Source: Guillardia theta CCMP2712 | Lineage: Eukaryota > Cryptophyceae > Pyrenomonadales > Geminigeraceae | Direction: 5' to 3' | Assembly: GCF_000315625.1 (NCBI RefSeq) | Contig: NW_005434657.1 | Coordinates: 721,800-751,550, forward strand | Length of the DNA stretch: 29,751 nt | Shown: positions 11,301-21,779 of the stretch, in pieces | How the letters are laid out: the number at the start of each line of letters is the position of its first letter | Numbering within the stretch: position 1 is the stretch's first letter | Translations under genes and position numbers: made by a program | The notes under the pieces: generated by a model | Database searches by the model: none | The model's input: only the letters and a program-made list of their open reading frames with translations | What the model was told of the DNA's origin: nothing

Positions 11301-13292
11301 ATGGCGTGGTCCGTTGCTTCTTGTATCCTCCTGCTTGTTGGAGGGCAGTTCATCGGAACCAGCGCGCAGACTACGACTGTGTCGAACACGACCAATGTCA
11401 CTCAGCCGCCCTTTCTCATGGGTAGATGGAAGGTAGCGAGAGAGCCATTCTTGCCGCAGCAGTGATCGTTGTTGTATCAGGTTGACATCAGGTTTGCCGA
11501 AATGAGGAACAACGTTGGACTGCCGAGTGATCGCGACCTCAATTGACTTCCTCTTGTTGACTGCCATGGCAGATGCTTGCCGGGGGCCGTTTCCTTACAC
11601 CTACTCTATTCTTTACGTGATGATGTCAGTGCGAGCTATGAGCTAGGGTGAAAGTTGTGCAGGAGATCTATCAGAAACAAGGATCGGACCTCTACGTGCT
11701 ATGCAGGCTGGGCGACGATTGCAGCTCATACCCCGCGGAGAAAATCTTGCAGCAGGCAAGCAGAGAGAAGAGATTGCAAGTGATTGTTCTGAGTCAAACT
11801 TTGGACAGACAACCACCAAGATTCTCAAGTCTCGATGCGCGTTTCGACCTCACGGACTTTCAGAGTCCAACCTTGACCCTTTCCTGACAGCCAAGTGGAT
11901 AGTCGATTCGAAGCTGGTGATCGTTCGGAAGTGCCTGCTCTGGTCTGATATTTCAACCTTGCAGTCTACAATGTACACAACTCACAGCACAGACTTCCAG
12001 ACAAAGTTTGGTAAACAGCTCTAGTCCATCACCTCGTGCATGATTATGCTGCAAAGGGTTTGCCAAAGATAGTGAGGGCAAAGACATTTTTCCAACGCTC
12101 TGGTCTCGCTGGCATGTGCCGTCCGAGGTAACTTGGAATGCTCCTGTCAGCAGCGGCTCATTTATTGTATAGGACAAGTTTCCCATGGATGAAGTACCAT
12201 GGTCTCCCCTCCCCTCCCCTCTCCTCCCCATCTGTCCCTCATATCTCCTTCTCTTCAGGGGAAGAATCTGCGCTCAGTTTGACTGGCCCGACGTCACTGC
12301 GCTGGGAGATGGATACGCCAATGCGGTGCAGCAGTCATGCAGTATCTGTTCGCATCTGACCGGACGTGTCAGTACTATCGCAATGCTCTGCGGCATGAGA
12401 ACATGACGTGGGTCTGGATCAAGGACATCTCAAGTTGCAAGTAGTCGCTGCCTGTCACGCTCATTCATCGCCCTCGTGACACTGAGTTCAGGTGCTTTCC
12501 CAGCTGCTATCAGTGCACGTACAGGGTCGCGGGTCAGTAGCCCCTCATACCTCACGAGTGGAACATGACGCTGTGGCAGGACTGAGCCCGCAGTTCGAGT
12601 TCATCAACAAGACTTGTAGGAGGGGGGATGAGGTTCGCAACTGCTGACGTCACGCGCAGGCCTCGCGACCTACAAGAACACGATAGATGACTGCGAGTAC
12701 AAGATCGTCGGAGTGGGTGTGACAAGGCCCTTCTTGACATCTTGTTTGCTGACTGACCAATGTTGCGCAGGTGGGGGGCCGATGGTGTATCCGACAGCGA
12801 TCACGGACATGCCATGTAAGTCAAACCCTACAGAGAAGCAGCCGCGTCCCTGACTGACGTGTCAACTTGTAGTGGACGATAACGGCAACCCAAGGATGTG
12901 TTATGTCTACTCGCAGGCACTTGACTGCCTTCTATCTCGATCTTCCTCCTCCTCTGACTCCCTCGTCCTCCTCCTCTGACTCCCTCGTCCTCCTCCTCTG
13001 ACTCTCTCGTGAAGATCGTAGGCACCAAGGTGCTGGCGGCAAAGGACGTGCAAGTGCCCGGAGGCGTGATAAGAGCTCTGAGTAGGATCACCAGCCTCCT
13101 TGTCTGCACGAACTTCTAACGAGGTCCTTGTCCCAGACCTGACAGGCTCGTCGTCGACGCTCGATCGTTCCTTCCTGAGGGCGTCAACGATGATGTTTCA
13201 TCTCAGCGTAAGGGGAGGAAGGAGGCACTCCAGTGTCTCATGGCTACTGGCAGGTTGTCTTGTTGCTCATTCGAGCTTCGACCGACTTCTGA
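11301..13292 (+). CDS. Secreted cysteine-rich protein of unknown family, 18 exons
   Basis: I do not recognise the family. Exons that keep phase: 11301-11432, 11481-11526, 11573-11616, 11663-11779, 11821-11916, 11965-12010, 12084-12127, 12173-12201, 12259-12325, 12373-12440, 12492-12532, 12580-12615, 12660-12716, 12771-12815, 12873-12899, 13022-13081, 13137-13207 and 13254-13292, giving 354 aa. It starts with a clear signal peptide (MAWSVASCILLLVGG, then Thr/Asn-rich with NTT and NVT sequons). The mature part has 12 Cys, including a tight cluster (SCKCFPSCYQC) near residues 225-235, which suggests disulfides. No transmembrane segment is obvious beyond a short hydrophobic run (VVLLLI) at the very C-terminus. 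Fifteen of 17 introns are 41-73 nt. The exceptions are a 122-nt intron swollen by a tandem repeat and a presumed alternative at 11780-11820. Several short exons rest only on phase and splice sites, so details may change. Confidence 0.72.
12944..13009. repeat. 22-bp tandem repeat, three copies, in an intron
   Basis: Three head-to-tail copies begin at 12944, 12966 and 12988. Each is CTC-rich and holds CTGACTC. The third has one substitution. It lies wholly within the predicted intron 12900-13021 of the Cys-rich gene. Confidence 0.85.
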
Positions 13293-13302
13293 GGGCCTAG
13301 AC

Positions 13303-13308
13303 AATAAA
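13303..13308 (+). promoter_or_regulatory. AATAAA polyadenylation signal
   Basis: The canonical hexamer lies 10 nt after the predicted stop of the Cys-rich gene, on its strand, and supports placing its 3' end here. Confidence 0.6.
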
Positions 13309-13541
13309 GTTGAAGAGAAAAAGACTGTCGGATGTCTCAATCAAGCGCCGCTTGCAAAGACGTGTTCAATGACATGTGCATGTGCTTGAAGTGATGTTGC
13401 TTTCGTTTTGAGTTGGAGTGAAGACAAGTGCTTTTAGCTCAACTATCAGAGGGGGTCAAACAAATCGTGCTAAAGGCATCCTTGACAAGTTCCTTTTTTG
13501 AAACACAGACAGCAAGACGGAGATTGTGAGCATACTTTCTA
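13309..13541. other. Convergent intergenic spacer
   Basis: This lies between the 3' ends of the Cys-rich gene (+) and the propeller gene (-). I see no ORF or repeat of note. Confidence 0.6.
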
Positions 13542-14822
13542 TCAATATCTCAGCCCCAACTGAGTCAGGGAGCCCCATGCTACGAACTTGCTCTGGACCT
13601 CATCGAATATGAGGCAGTAGAAGGCATCTTCGCTCTCCGCGCACGTGTGATTTCTCTGGCATACCCAAGTGAGGTATCGATCGCGCACCATCAGCTTCCC
13701 CAGCCCACCAGTCAACCAGTCACTCGCTCGCGCCACGAACTGTGAGGTCAGCAGCTCAGTCCACGTGAAGTTGAGCCAGCACCTTGAACTGTGTGCTTCG
13801 GAGCCTCGGGGAAGTGCAAGAGGAACACAAGTCGACGACAAGTTTCCTTGCTGGGAGACACCGTACAGCTTCACGTCCACATAGTCAGAGGCGTTGACCT
13901 CCGAGGGGAAGTCAAGCTGCTGGAAGTTTTCTTTGCATCTCCAAGAGCACTCGGACGTGTAGTGAGCGAAGAGAGGGATGTGCGACTGACATGGCACGCA
14001 CCTACTAGTGAGGACGATTGTGCTTATGGAGCTATCCCCGAGGTACAAGAGATCTCCAGACTTCGACACTCTGAGAGAATATAGCCTCAACCCTGTCCCT
14101 CCAGCTGGGAGGATGCTGGAAGTAGTGACGGCATAACTTTCAGTAGAGATGTTGTAAATCAAATCGTCCCATCCCATCATTAGAAGCCACTTGCCGTCTG
14201 GTGAGATAGCAAGATTGTATGACGCGACTTGCAATGTCTGGACCGTTGACACATTCCCGTCAGAAGTACTCACCTTTCTTATGCTTGTTCGAATGTAGCC
14301 GCTGGGGCAGTCGCTGACGTACAAGAAGTTGTTGTCCGAGGAAAGCACAAGACCGTAAATCCAGTAAAAACTTCGCGTCCGTTGCGCTTCCGTCGCTCGT
14401 TCCCCTGGTGGACCCAGCAAGAGTTGACACGGTTTGAGTCGGCAGGTGAATTTTGCGAATTCTCGCCCAGTGATTGTCCAAATCGCACACGTAGAGATGC
14501 TGGTCGTCAGGCGTGATTGCGAGCGATTTCAGATAAAGAAACTGAGCAGACGTACCAACGCCGTCGCTGATTCCCTTGCTCCCTCCAAGCTGCGAGATCA
14601 TCTGGAAGTTGCGTTGGAGGTTGTCACGTAGATTGATCGATCATCAGACGTGATGGCGCAACCCCAAGGATATTCGAGCGGTAGATACTGAAACTCGATC
14701 TCCATTCCTCCTGTCACACTGTCCTTGAGCTTGATCCTTGTGACATAGCCAGGGACTGTGAAGCTCGTGGTGTACAGGTACTCTCCGTCGTTGGACGGAA
14801 CGATCGCAGCGGTTTGCTCGTA
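13542..14822 (-). CDS. NHL-type beta-propeller protein with Cys-rich C-terminal part; apparent 1-nt frameshift; 5' end unresolved
   Basis: Two visible exons are 14628-14822 and 13542-14589, separated by a 38-nt intron. The first encodes propeller blades (SNDGEYLYTTSF, TSDDRSIY). The second continues with classic NHL patterns: GGSKGISDGVGTSAQF, LYVCDLDNHWARIRKI, GTSDGSATDAKF, FLYVSDCPSGYI and LAISPDGKWLL. After the blades comes a segment with about 9 Cys (CVPCQSH, CSWRC, CWLNFTW, CQRNHTC) ending at the TGA at 13542-13544. Blade spacing requires skipping one base in the A5 run (plus strand) at 14366-14370: 1048 nt is one more than a multiple of three. An acceptor at 14823 shows that more 5' coding exists upstream, but I could not place it. 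Such proteins are often secreted; no signal peptide is visible in what I can read. Confidence 0.78.
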
Positions 14823-15227
14823 CTGATTTTTAACTTAACTTTGAGTAAAGCTTTTACTCATCTGCGTATCCAGTACAACCAGCGCGGCTACGAGATTTGA
14901 CGTCTCCTGTACTCAAAGTTGACGGCGTCAGAAGTTGATTGAACTTTGGAACTTCTAAACTTTTGCGTTCGGAAACTTTGAGATGAACTTGAAAAGTTCG
15001 AAAGTTTTGTGTGGAAGCATCGGGCCGTGATGGTGCGGGGGGTAGGAAGCAGGACCGTTGCTCTTTCCCCTCCTGCTCGCTCCTCCTCTCCTCCTCTCCT
15101 CTCTCGTTCCTCTTCTCCTCCCTGCGTTACCTCCTCTTCTCCAACCTCACAACTGTTGTAGTGCTGCTGCAGTAGCTGTCCTCCAGCTCGTCGACAGCGC
15201 TTTCTCACGCTACAAACTGCCAGCGTC
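14823..15227. other. Divergent region: missing 5' exon(s) of the propeller gene plus promoter of the IQ gene
   Basis: The propeller gene must begin here, but no exon is convincing. One candidate on the minus strand starts MLPHKTFELFK near 15020. About 14905-15010 is crowded with AACTT and AAGTT half-sites forming short inverted repeats (for example GAACTT/AAGTTC). The near-palindrome GAGTAAAGCTTTTACTC lies at about 14842-14858. 15060-15130 is CT-rich, as expected for an algal leader. Confidence 0.5.
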
Positions 15228-18200
15228 ATGTTTTCTCAAGACGAGGATCATGAAAACCAGGTATGATATGCTCAAGGCACTGGCGTCGTTCTCACACAAG
15301 AGCTTCAGTGCAGCATTGATGCTGAAACTTACCTTGATGGAGAGAACAAAGACATGTTTTCTTCCAGCAGTAGCGACTTCGAGGAGGACCCTGGTGCTTA
15401 CCGCAACGACCAGGACGCAAGCGGCACAGCTGTGAACCTTCAAGGCACTGGCCATGATATTGCTCGACATCTTCTGCCGTCGCGTCCTGGGCCAGGGCAT
15501 ACGGTTTACTCTGATTGGAAGACGGAGGAGTACGATCCGAAGCTTTACAGGCTGAACATCATTGGTAAGTGCTGTATAGGGGAGGAGCGACGACTGAGTG
15601 TTGGTGATGCAGATTACTTTCACGATGTCGAGGGGCGATCTCGGCCATACGTGGAGGATCAGGAGTACGAGGGTTCAAACATTCGCGCTCAAGATTATTG
15701 GTCAGGCTCGTAGTTTGCTCGACGTTGTGCTCACACAACACATGTGACAGGAACCTGAAGCGGATAGCTAGACAGATCAAAAAAGGATTTCAGTCCACCG
15801 ACAGCAATTTTTGTAGATACTACCAGAAAGAAAATCTCGCAAAGATAGAGCAACTTGTCCCCTCTCGACAGGTAGCTTGCGTCTGCTCCTGCCATGCTGT
15901 AACTGCCGGCGCTCAGGTTAAGTTCGAGGCTGGAGCGAGGATACGAAGATCTCTGAGCTTGTATGTATCATGTCTTTGTGTCACTTCCGTCTCATGGCGT
16001 TCAGGTACGCCTGGAGGTATCGACGTCGCAAGGCAGCGATCAAGATACAGGCGACGTACCGCATGCACCTCGTCAAGTTTGTGGTGCAGAAGGAGAGGGC
16101 GGAGCGGAGGCAGAGGAACATGGAGCTCAACGCAAGAGAGGAGGTCGTCGTCTCTCCTCGCATGTGGGCATGCTGACCTCTCCTTTCAGCTGGCAAGAGA
16201 GAGGGAGGAAAAGAAGACGGCTGCCTCTCGCCGCAAGACGAGGGTGCGACGTCCCCTTGTACCGTCAGAGATGCTGAGGGCTGGTATGCAGGGAACGGCG
16301 AGCAGAGGAAAGACGGTTGAGATGAAGGAAAGGAAGGAAACAGCGACGAGTGATAGCGCAGGGTCGATAGAGAGCAGAGCGATCACAAACAAAGGAGTCA
16401 CGTTTGAAACCATGGACATGGAAGACAAGGATGAGCTGAAACATGAAGATGCAGAGGGCATGAAGACTGAGATGTTATCTTTTGTGAGTTTTCTGGTGAC
16501 TTCGACGTTTGTGTACCCACTTTGCTTGACCTGCGACTGAGAATGATCGTGACTGTTGTCTTGTTGTGCAGACCAACACAGGTTCAAACTTGGAAGCAGA
16601 GATTCTTGTTCTGCAATACGAGGTGAAGCTCGGCAAGGCTGCTCATGTCTTGTTCATGCCATCCACAGGACGAGAGCGAGGAGGAGGGGACTGAGCAATC
16701 GGAGACGTCCTCGTCTTCGTCGACAGATTCGGAAGATGACGAGTATAAGGTGTCGAGAAAGTTCATTGATGGCATGCCTGATACAATTTGCGTTCATAGG
16801 AGGAGCTGAAGAGGATCAAGACTCTGTTGAAGCAGAACGGCATGTCGCGCGTCGATATCTCTCCTCTCCTCGCGCTGGTCCGAAGGTCCAAGGAAGAAGA
16901 CGCAAAGTTCAGCGCCATCGAGCAGAGCAAGCTGGAGATGGTCCGCACGATCCTCCAGGCAGACGACAAGATGCGAGATAAGTGCGCGGCTTTCGTGCAG
17001 GCGTTCTGGAGAGGAAAGATGCAGCGAAGAGCGTTCGAGGAGGAGAGACGACAGCAGAAGCTGCAGGCCAAGCTAAGGAGGGATCACTGCATGGCCACTA
17101 ACATCGCCCGTACCTTCCGAGGTCACATTGCCCGCCGCCTCTTCCGCTACTCCCTGCTGCACGCGCAGAGGAACGAGAGGATCTCGCGGGTGCTGGAGAA
17201 CGAGCGGCTGGTGCGCAAGGTCATCCAGGAGAAGCTCGCGGCGCTTCGCCGTCAGCTCTCCATCGCCGTCAAGCACGTGCAGCGAGTGTTCCGCGGGCAC
17301 CTGGGGAGGAGGAGGATGGTGGCGCAGCGGAGGTTCGCATGGGAGCTGCTGCTTCACTCTGCCGCTCGGAGGATCCAGCGGATGTATCGCGACTACGTGG
17401 ACAGGCAGTGGGCCGCGTACGTGGGGAAGGGAAACCTGCAGGTGCTGGTGGGGAGCAGAGCAGCGGCGGTGATGAGGATCAGGAGGCAGAGGAGGGCGGG
17501 GGAGCAGGGAGGGTCATACACGCTGAAGCCTCCTCTTGCAAGCTTCTACCACAAGGACGTGGTCAACAGCGCGAGTAACCTCGAGGACGGCGTGCCCGCG
17601 CGAGTCCTCCCTCAACAGGCTCCCCTCCTGCGAATCCCGCCCTCCATGCCGGCTAGCGAGAGACTGAGAAAGCGGTGGGGGATGAAGGAGGAGGCGGTGC
17701 TGGACTCGACTGCTAGGGTTCTCAGCTTGGCTTCTGCGAAACTTGAGTCCCTGCGTGACTTCCAAGGGGGGGATGATGATGATGATGAGGAGGAGGAGGA
17801 GCAGGAGGAGGAGGGTAAACCCTTGAGGAACACCATGGGAGAGCACGCAAGTTTCAATGTGCTGACCGGGACCGAAGCTTACACCGGGAGAGAGGACGTG
17901 GCGAATGGTAGAGGAAGGAGGCCGGACGAGGGCAAGCAAGCGGAGGAAGGGGACAAGGTTGGGGCTGACGTTATGGAGGATCATGGCAGGGAGGAGGAGG
18001 GGGCAGCAAGAGAAGGTCAGGAGGAGGTAGAGGACGGGAGGCTTCTTGAGGCGAGGAGGTACCGGGAGGAGATGGCGAGGGGAGAGGCCTTGTTCGGCAC
18101 TGAGCTGGAGCGATTTCACGTGGCTCCGGGGCAGGCTCAGATCATGCCCAACTACCTGCGGCTGCAGTTCCGCGAGTCAGCAGAGCGGAGCAGGAGGAAG

Positions 18201-18563
18201 AAGCTCGCGGCGCTGGGAGACCTGGAGGGAGCGAGGCAGGTCAGGAAGTCGGAGCTAGCAAGGGGGTCGATCCTCCACTTAGCGCGGGCTCGGGATGAGG
18301 TGTACACGAGCCGGGGGATGCGAAAGGTGGGGGGAGGAGGCTTGCCGATGTGGGACCAGGTCATGGAGGATGAGGAGGAGGTGGAGGACCTGGAGGCAAT
18401 CATGGGAAGGAGGGAGAAGGACCGGCAAATGCGATGGAGAAAGCTCAAGATCGGTGCTCCCAGCATGAGCCAGACGGTGAAGAGCAGGGAGCTGGATGTG
18501 CTGAGGAAGGGGAGGGGAAGCGAGAGGAAGGAGGCGAGTAGGCTGATCAGAACGATTAGGTAG
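15228..18563 (+). CDS. Multi-IQ-motif protein (probable calmodulin-binding), 958 aa
   Basis: Ten exons join in phase: 15228-15260, 15303-15564, 15613-15700, 15751-15871, 15917-15960, 16005-16143, 16190-16483, 16572-16622, 16669-16749 and 16800-18563. IQ motifs are near residues 193-208 (AAIKIQATYRMHLVKF), 433-450 (FVQAFWRGKMQRR), 469-487 (IARTFRGHIARR), 525-545 (VQRVFRGHLGRR) and 558-576 (IQRMYRDYVDRQW). They lie between Arg/Glu-rich segments likely to be helical. There is an acidic Ser-rich patch (exon 16669-16749) and a DDDDDEEEEE run near residue 696. I see no motor, kinase or AAA domain and no membrane segment. In protists such proteins are often centriolar, axonemal or cortical, but nothing here fixes the site. 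Nine introns are 42-88 nt, while the last exon is 1.76 kb and intron-free. Confidence 0.88.
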
Positions 18564-18667
18564 CAGACAAGCTCGAGGGTCGGGTGAATGTAAAGTATCC
18601 AATAGATGAAATAAGATGTCTCACCTCCCTCCCTCCCTCCCTCCCTTCTCCTCCTCCTCCTCTAAGA
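18564..18667. other. Short convergent spacer with CCCT repeat
   Basis: Only 104 bp separate the stop codons of the IQ gene (+) and the SET gene (-), so their 3' UTRs probably overlap as antisense RNA. A (CCCT)n/(CTC)n tract lies at about 18624-18662. No AATAAA is seen. Confidence 0.7.
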
Positions 18668-19151
18668 TCATTTCAGCTCCTGCTCGCCTTGCTCCATGAA
18701 TGAGGTCAGCATTCGCTTCACCCCTGCTCGATACTCCAACGCCAACTTCCGGCGAACTTGCGTCGCCTCCTCCCCCTGCCATGACAGACCCACTTCAGAC
18801 AAGCTGCTCTGTCCTGCCCACATTCCTCTTCTCTTCCTCCCCTCCCCTCTCCCCTCCTCCACCACCTCCTACTTCTCCTCCTCCTCTCCCTGCGCCCTCT
18901 CATCGCCCTCCTGACTCTGCTCTTCACTTGTCTGCGCTCTCACCGGCTTCAGCTTCTCCTGCTCATCATCGGTCAGCAGGGATCGGGTTGATGGCACAAG
19001 CACCATCTCCTTGTCGTCGTCAGCCAGAGACGTCTCCATCCTCTTCAGCTCCTCCTCGCACAGGCTGATCACCTTCCTTATCGCCTTCGCCCGCAGCTCC
19101 TGCGTCACATGTTAGATTTACAACATCTCCTTGTCCTCGTCCTCGTCGACA

Positions 19152-19186
<35 letters not shown>

Positions 19187-21779
19187 AATTACCTTCGTGC
19201 GTTCGGGGGACAAGCTGGAAGAGCACATGGTGAAATGGCCAATCGCAGGGCTGAAGGAATCCTCGAAGTCCGGCAGCTCGTCCACAGTGGCGTACGCGAG
19301 CTGTAGAGAGGACAGCAGGTGGCCTGAAAGAAGCGAAGAGACGACAGTGAGACGAGGAGCAAGCAAGGGATGTGATGATGGTGATGCAAACGATGATGAT
19401 GATGATGATGATGATGATGGTACTGCTGCTGCTTATGCTGGTGGTGGTGGTGATGATGATGATGATGAGAGGAGGGGGGTGGGGGAGAAGGAGGAAGAGG
19501 AGGAGGTAAAGGAGGAGGAGGAGTGTTATCAGATCGAGAAAATCCATAAGAAGAACATGAGGAGGAGGAGACGACCAGAAGCTTCGACGCTGCCAGGTCG
19601 GATAGCAAGAGGAGCTTCACAGGCATCCGCAGTCTGCAGCTTCTCAAGCTTGAGCTTCACCTAACAAGTTGAGAAAACAATCAGGATGACTCAAGGACGT
19701 CGTTCCAGAGGAGAGAGGAGAGAGGAGAGAGGAGAGAGGAGAGAGGAGAGAGGAGAGAGGAGAGAGGAGAGAGGAGAGAGGAGAGAGGAGAGAGGAGAGA
19801 GGAAAGAGGAGAGAGGAGAGAGGAGAGAGGAGAGAGGAGAGAGGAGAGAGGAGAGAGGAGAGAGGAGAGAGGAGAGGGAGGGGGAAGGGGAAGAAACAAT
19901 CAAGAAGAGTCCAGTGCAGAGGAGAGGAGGAATGGGGAGGAAATGCTAACCGTATCGAGACTCTCCTGCAACTCAAGCTCGCAAACGTCTCCGAGCAGCT
20001 CAACAAGATCCTGCAGAGATCGAGAGGGTGAGGAGGTGGCACGGGGAAACTCAGTGACCTTGTACAGAACGAGGTACTCGGCCTCGTTGTCCCGTAGGAC
20101 GAGCCCATGGGCAGAGAGAAGCTCGATGTTGGTCTCCAGTCCGTACGGTAGCAGCACCTCCTCCCCGGCTCTCCATTCCCTAGTCGGAGGATGACGAGGG
20201 AGAGAGGGAGGAGGAAAAGGAGGCACCTTGTTGAGCAGATGTCGATGTAAGAGTCTTGTAACGCAACTCTCAGCGTCGTCGAGGTGACAGCACAGCAGCG
20301 CACAGCGCACAAGGACAGGATGAGCATCAGACAGGGGGGAGGATTTGAGGAGAAGGTTTCACGACACAGGACGGGATCAAACCTCCGTCATCCCCTTGAA
20401 CGACCTTGTGAAAATCGTCAGTCATGAACATGCCAGGCAGCGACCGGACTACCTGCCAGGGGTTCTCGAGGATCTCGAGAGAGTCTTTGAACTCGGACTC
20501 CAGCTTCGCCCTTTCACCGCATCACGTCCTCCTGCAACCAGCCGCCTCATACCATGTGACGGGGGACTCGGGCAGGTGGTTGAAGAGGTCTGCGGCCTAC
20601 AGGAGTTTGAGGTCGGATATGACTTGACTCTCTCTCTCTTACAGGCACAAGACTACGGGCTGGTCGGGCAAAGTCCTCGTTGCTGTCCAGCAAGAACGAT
20701 CGGCTCCTGACGATACTGGCGGTTGAGCTTGTCAAAACCAGCTGATCAGCGCTGAGAGTCTCACCCGAGCGCCCACTTGAGACGCTCCTCGTCCAGGTTG
20801 TTCTCCTTTGCACAATCACTGGGAGCAACATGAGCTAGCGATCGGCGGCAGTCGGAGGACGCGACGCAACTTTGACTGCGACCGCTCCACCCACCTTACA
20901 AGCTCATCGAAGTGCAGCTTGAGAGCCTGTAACAAGGAGAAGAAGCAGGAGGAGGAGAAGAGCAAGGAAAAGGAGGCAAGGAGGCAAAAGAGGAGGAGGA
21001 GGAGGAGGAGGAGGAGGAGGAGGAGGAGGAGGAGACTTCAGAAATGGAAAAGCAAGGCTGTCGAATGAGGAGGATTTCCTTGATTTCTTCAACGGCAGGC
21101 TCGAACTGAAGCTGCTCGATCTCCTCTAAATCCCACATGACCTGTCATCGCACGTTTTATGCATAAGAATCGCCTCGTGCTCGCTCGAGTCAACCGCTGA
21201 GTGGAGAGCTGTCGGCAGAACAGCATTGGCATACTCTTGCCAGAGTTTGCTCTTCTGAGCAGAGTGGAGGTTCATCAGCTATGTTGACACCATCGACGTT
21301 GCACGTACTTGTTCGTTTTCATCTCCTGATTCCTCCAGCACCTGACAAGATCCTCAGCTCGCTGCAAGCTCATCGCACGCTGCGAGCCTGCAAGAGGTTG
21401 ACCGCCAGCCGAATGTCTGAGGAAAGCTCGCCCTTGATGCTCTTGGCGGGTACAGTAATGGCCAAGTCTGTTCGACCACTCAGCCTTCATGGCAGCAGAG
21501 GGATGGCCAACCCAAAGGAACGCTGATCAAGACGTCTCCAGGCTGTATGCTCTTCTTGGCTATGAATCCAAGGTCACAAGTGCCCGTGTCCTACCGTGAG
21601 TGAGGAGGATCGAACAAGCGTCAGGTCAGTTTGTGCCTGAGTCTTGGTGAGCTCGAGGAGGGTGTTGTCAATGTCCTGCCATTGCTTGTGAGGAGATGGA
21701 TAGATTACCACTGATCTTCTTGCAGCTGATCTTCTACAGACGGTCGAGCAGGTAATCGACTTACAGGTAAAATGTCCAT
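18668..21779 (-). CDS. SET-domain protein lysine methyltransferase, SETD3/SETD6/Rubisco-LSMT class
   Basis: The class methylates lysine (SETD3: histidine) on non-histone proteins using S-adenosylmethionine. Twenty in-phase exons give 499 aa: 21765-21779, 21595-21684, 21512-21554, 21379-21467, 21309-21341, 21195-21254, 21037-21141, 20900-20926, 20765-20805, 20643-20715, 20553-20596, 20453-20510, 20383-20404, 20227-20266, 20059-20179, 19951-20010, 19576-19660, 19193-19323, 18873-19099 and 18668-18803. Landmarks are KSIQPGDVLISVPL (SET start), WALGIVRSRSF, LVPAADLFNH (N198-H199, cofactor pocket), EWRAGEEVLLPYG (Y259, catalytic Tyr) and NIELLSAHGLVLRDN. A Rubisco-LSMT-like substrate-binding region follows, ending LALEYRAGVKRML. 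All key residues are present. The first 5-codon exon and the 40-nt intron 21555-21594 are the least sure parts. No plastid presequence is visible, so the substrate is open. Confidence 0.9.
19134..19186. repeat. (TCCTCG)n hexanucleotide microsatellite
   Basis: About eight units with one GACA interruption, inside the SET-gene intron 19100-19192. Confidence 0.9.
19709..19878. repeat. (GAGAGGA)n heptanucleotide microsatellite
   Basis: About 24 almost perfect 7-bp units fill most of the 290-nt SET-gene intron 19661-19950. One unit carries GAAAGAGG. Confidence 0.95.
20995..21034. repeat. (GGA)n trinucleotide microsatellite
   Basis: About 13 perfect units next to the 5' splice site of SET-gene intron 20927-21036. 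On the sense strand it is (TCC)n. Confidence 0.93.

Noticed and set aside
13100-13300. A 66-aa open frame taken as the unspliced C-terminus of the Cys-rich protein
   Set aside because: A 46-nt GT-AG intron (13208-13253) of the usual size gives a clean alternative end at 13292. Both readings stop within a few bases of each other.
14371-14413. A 43-nt GT-AG intron in the propeller gene
   Set aside because: Removing it restores frame, but it encodes the conserved NHL residues GTSDGSATDAK and lacks a pyrimidine tract, so a base insertion explains the data better. This is not settled without cDNA.
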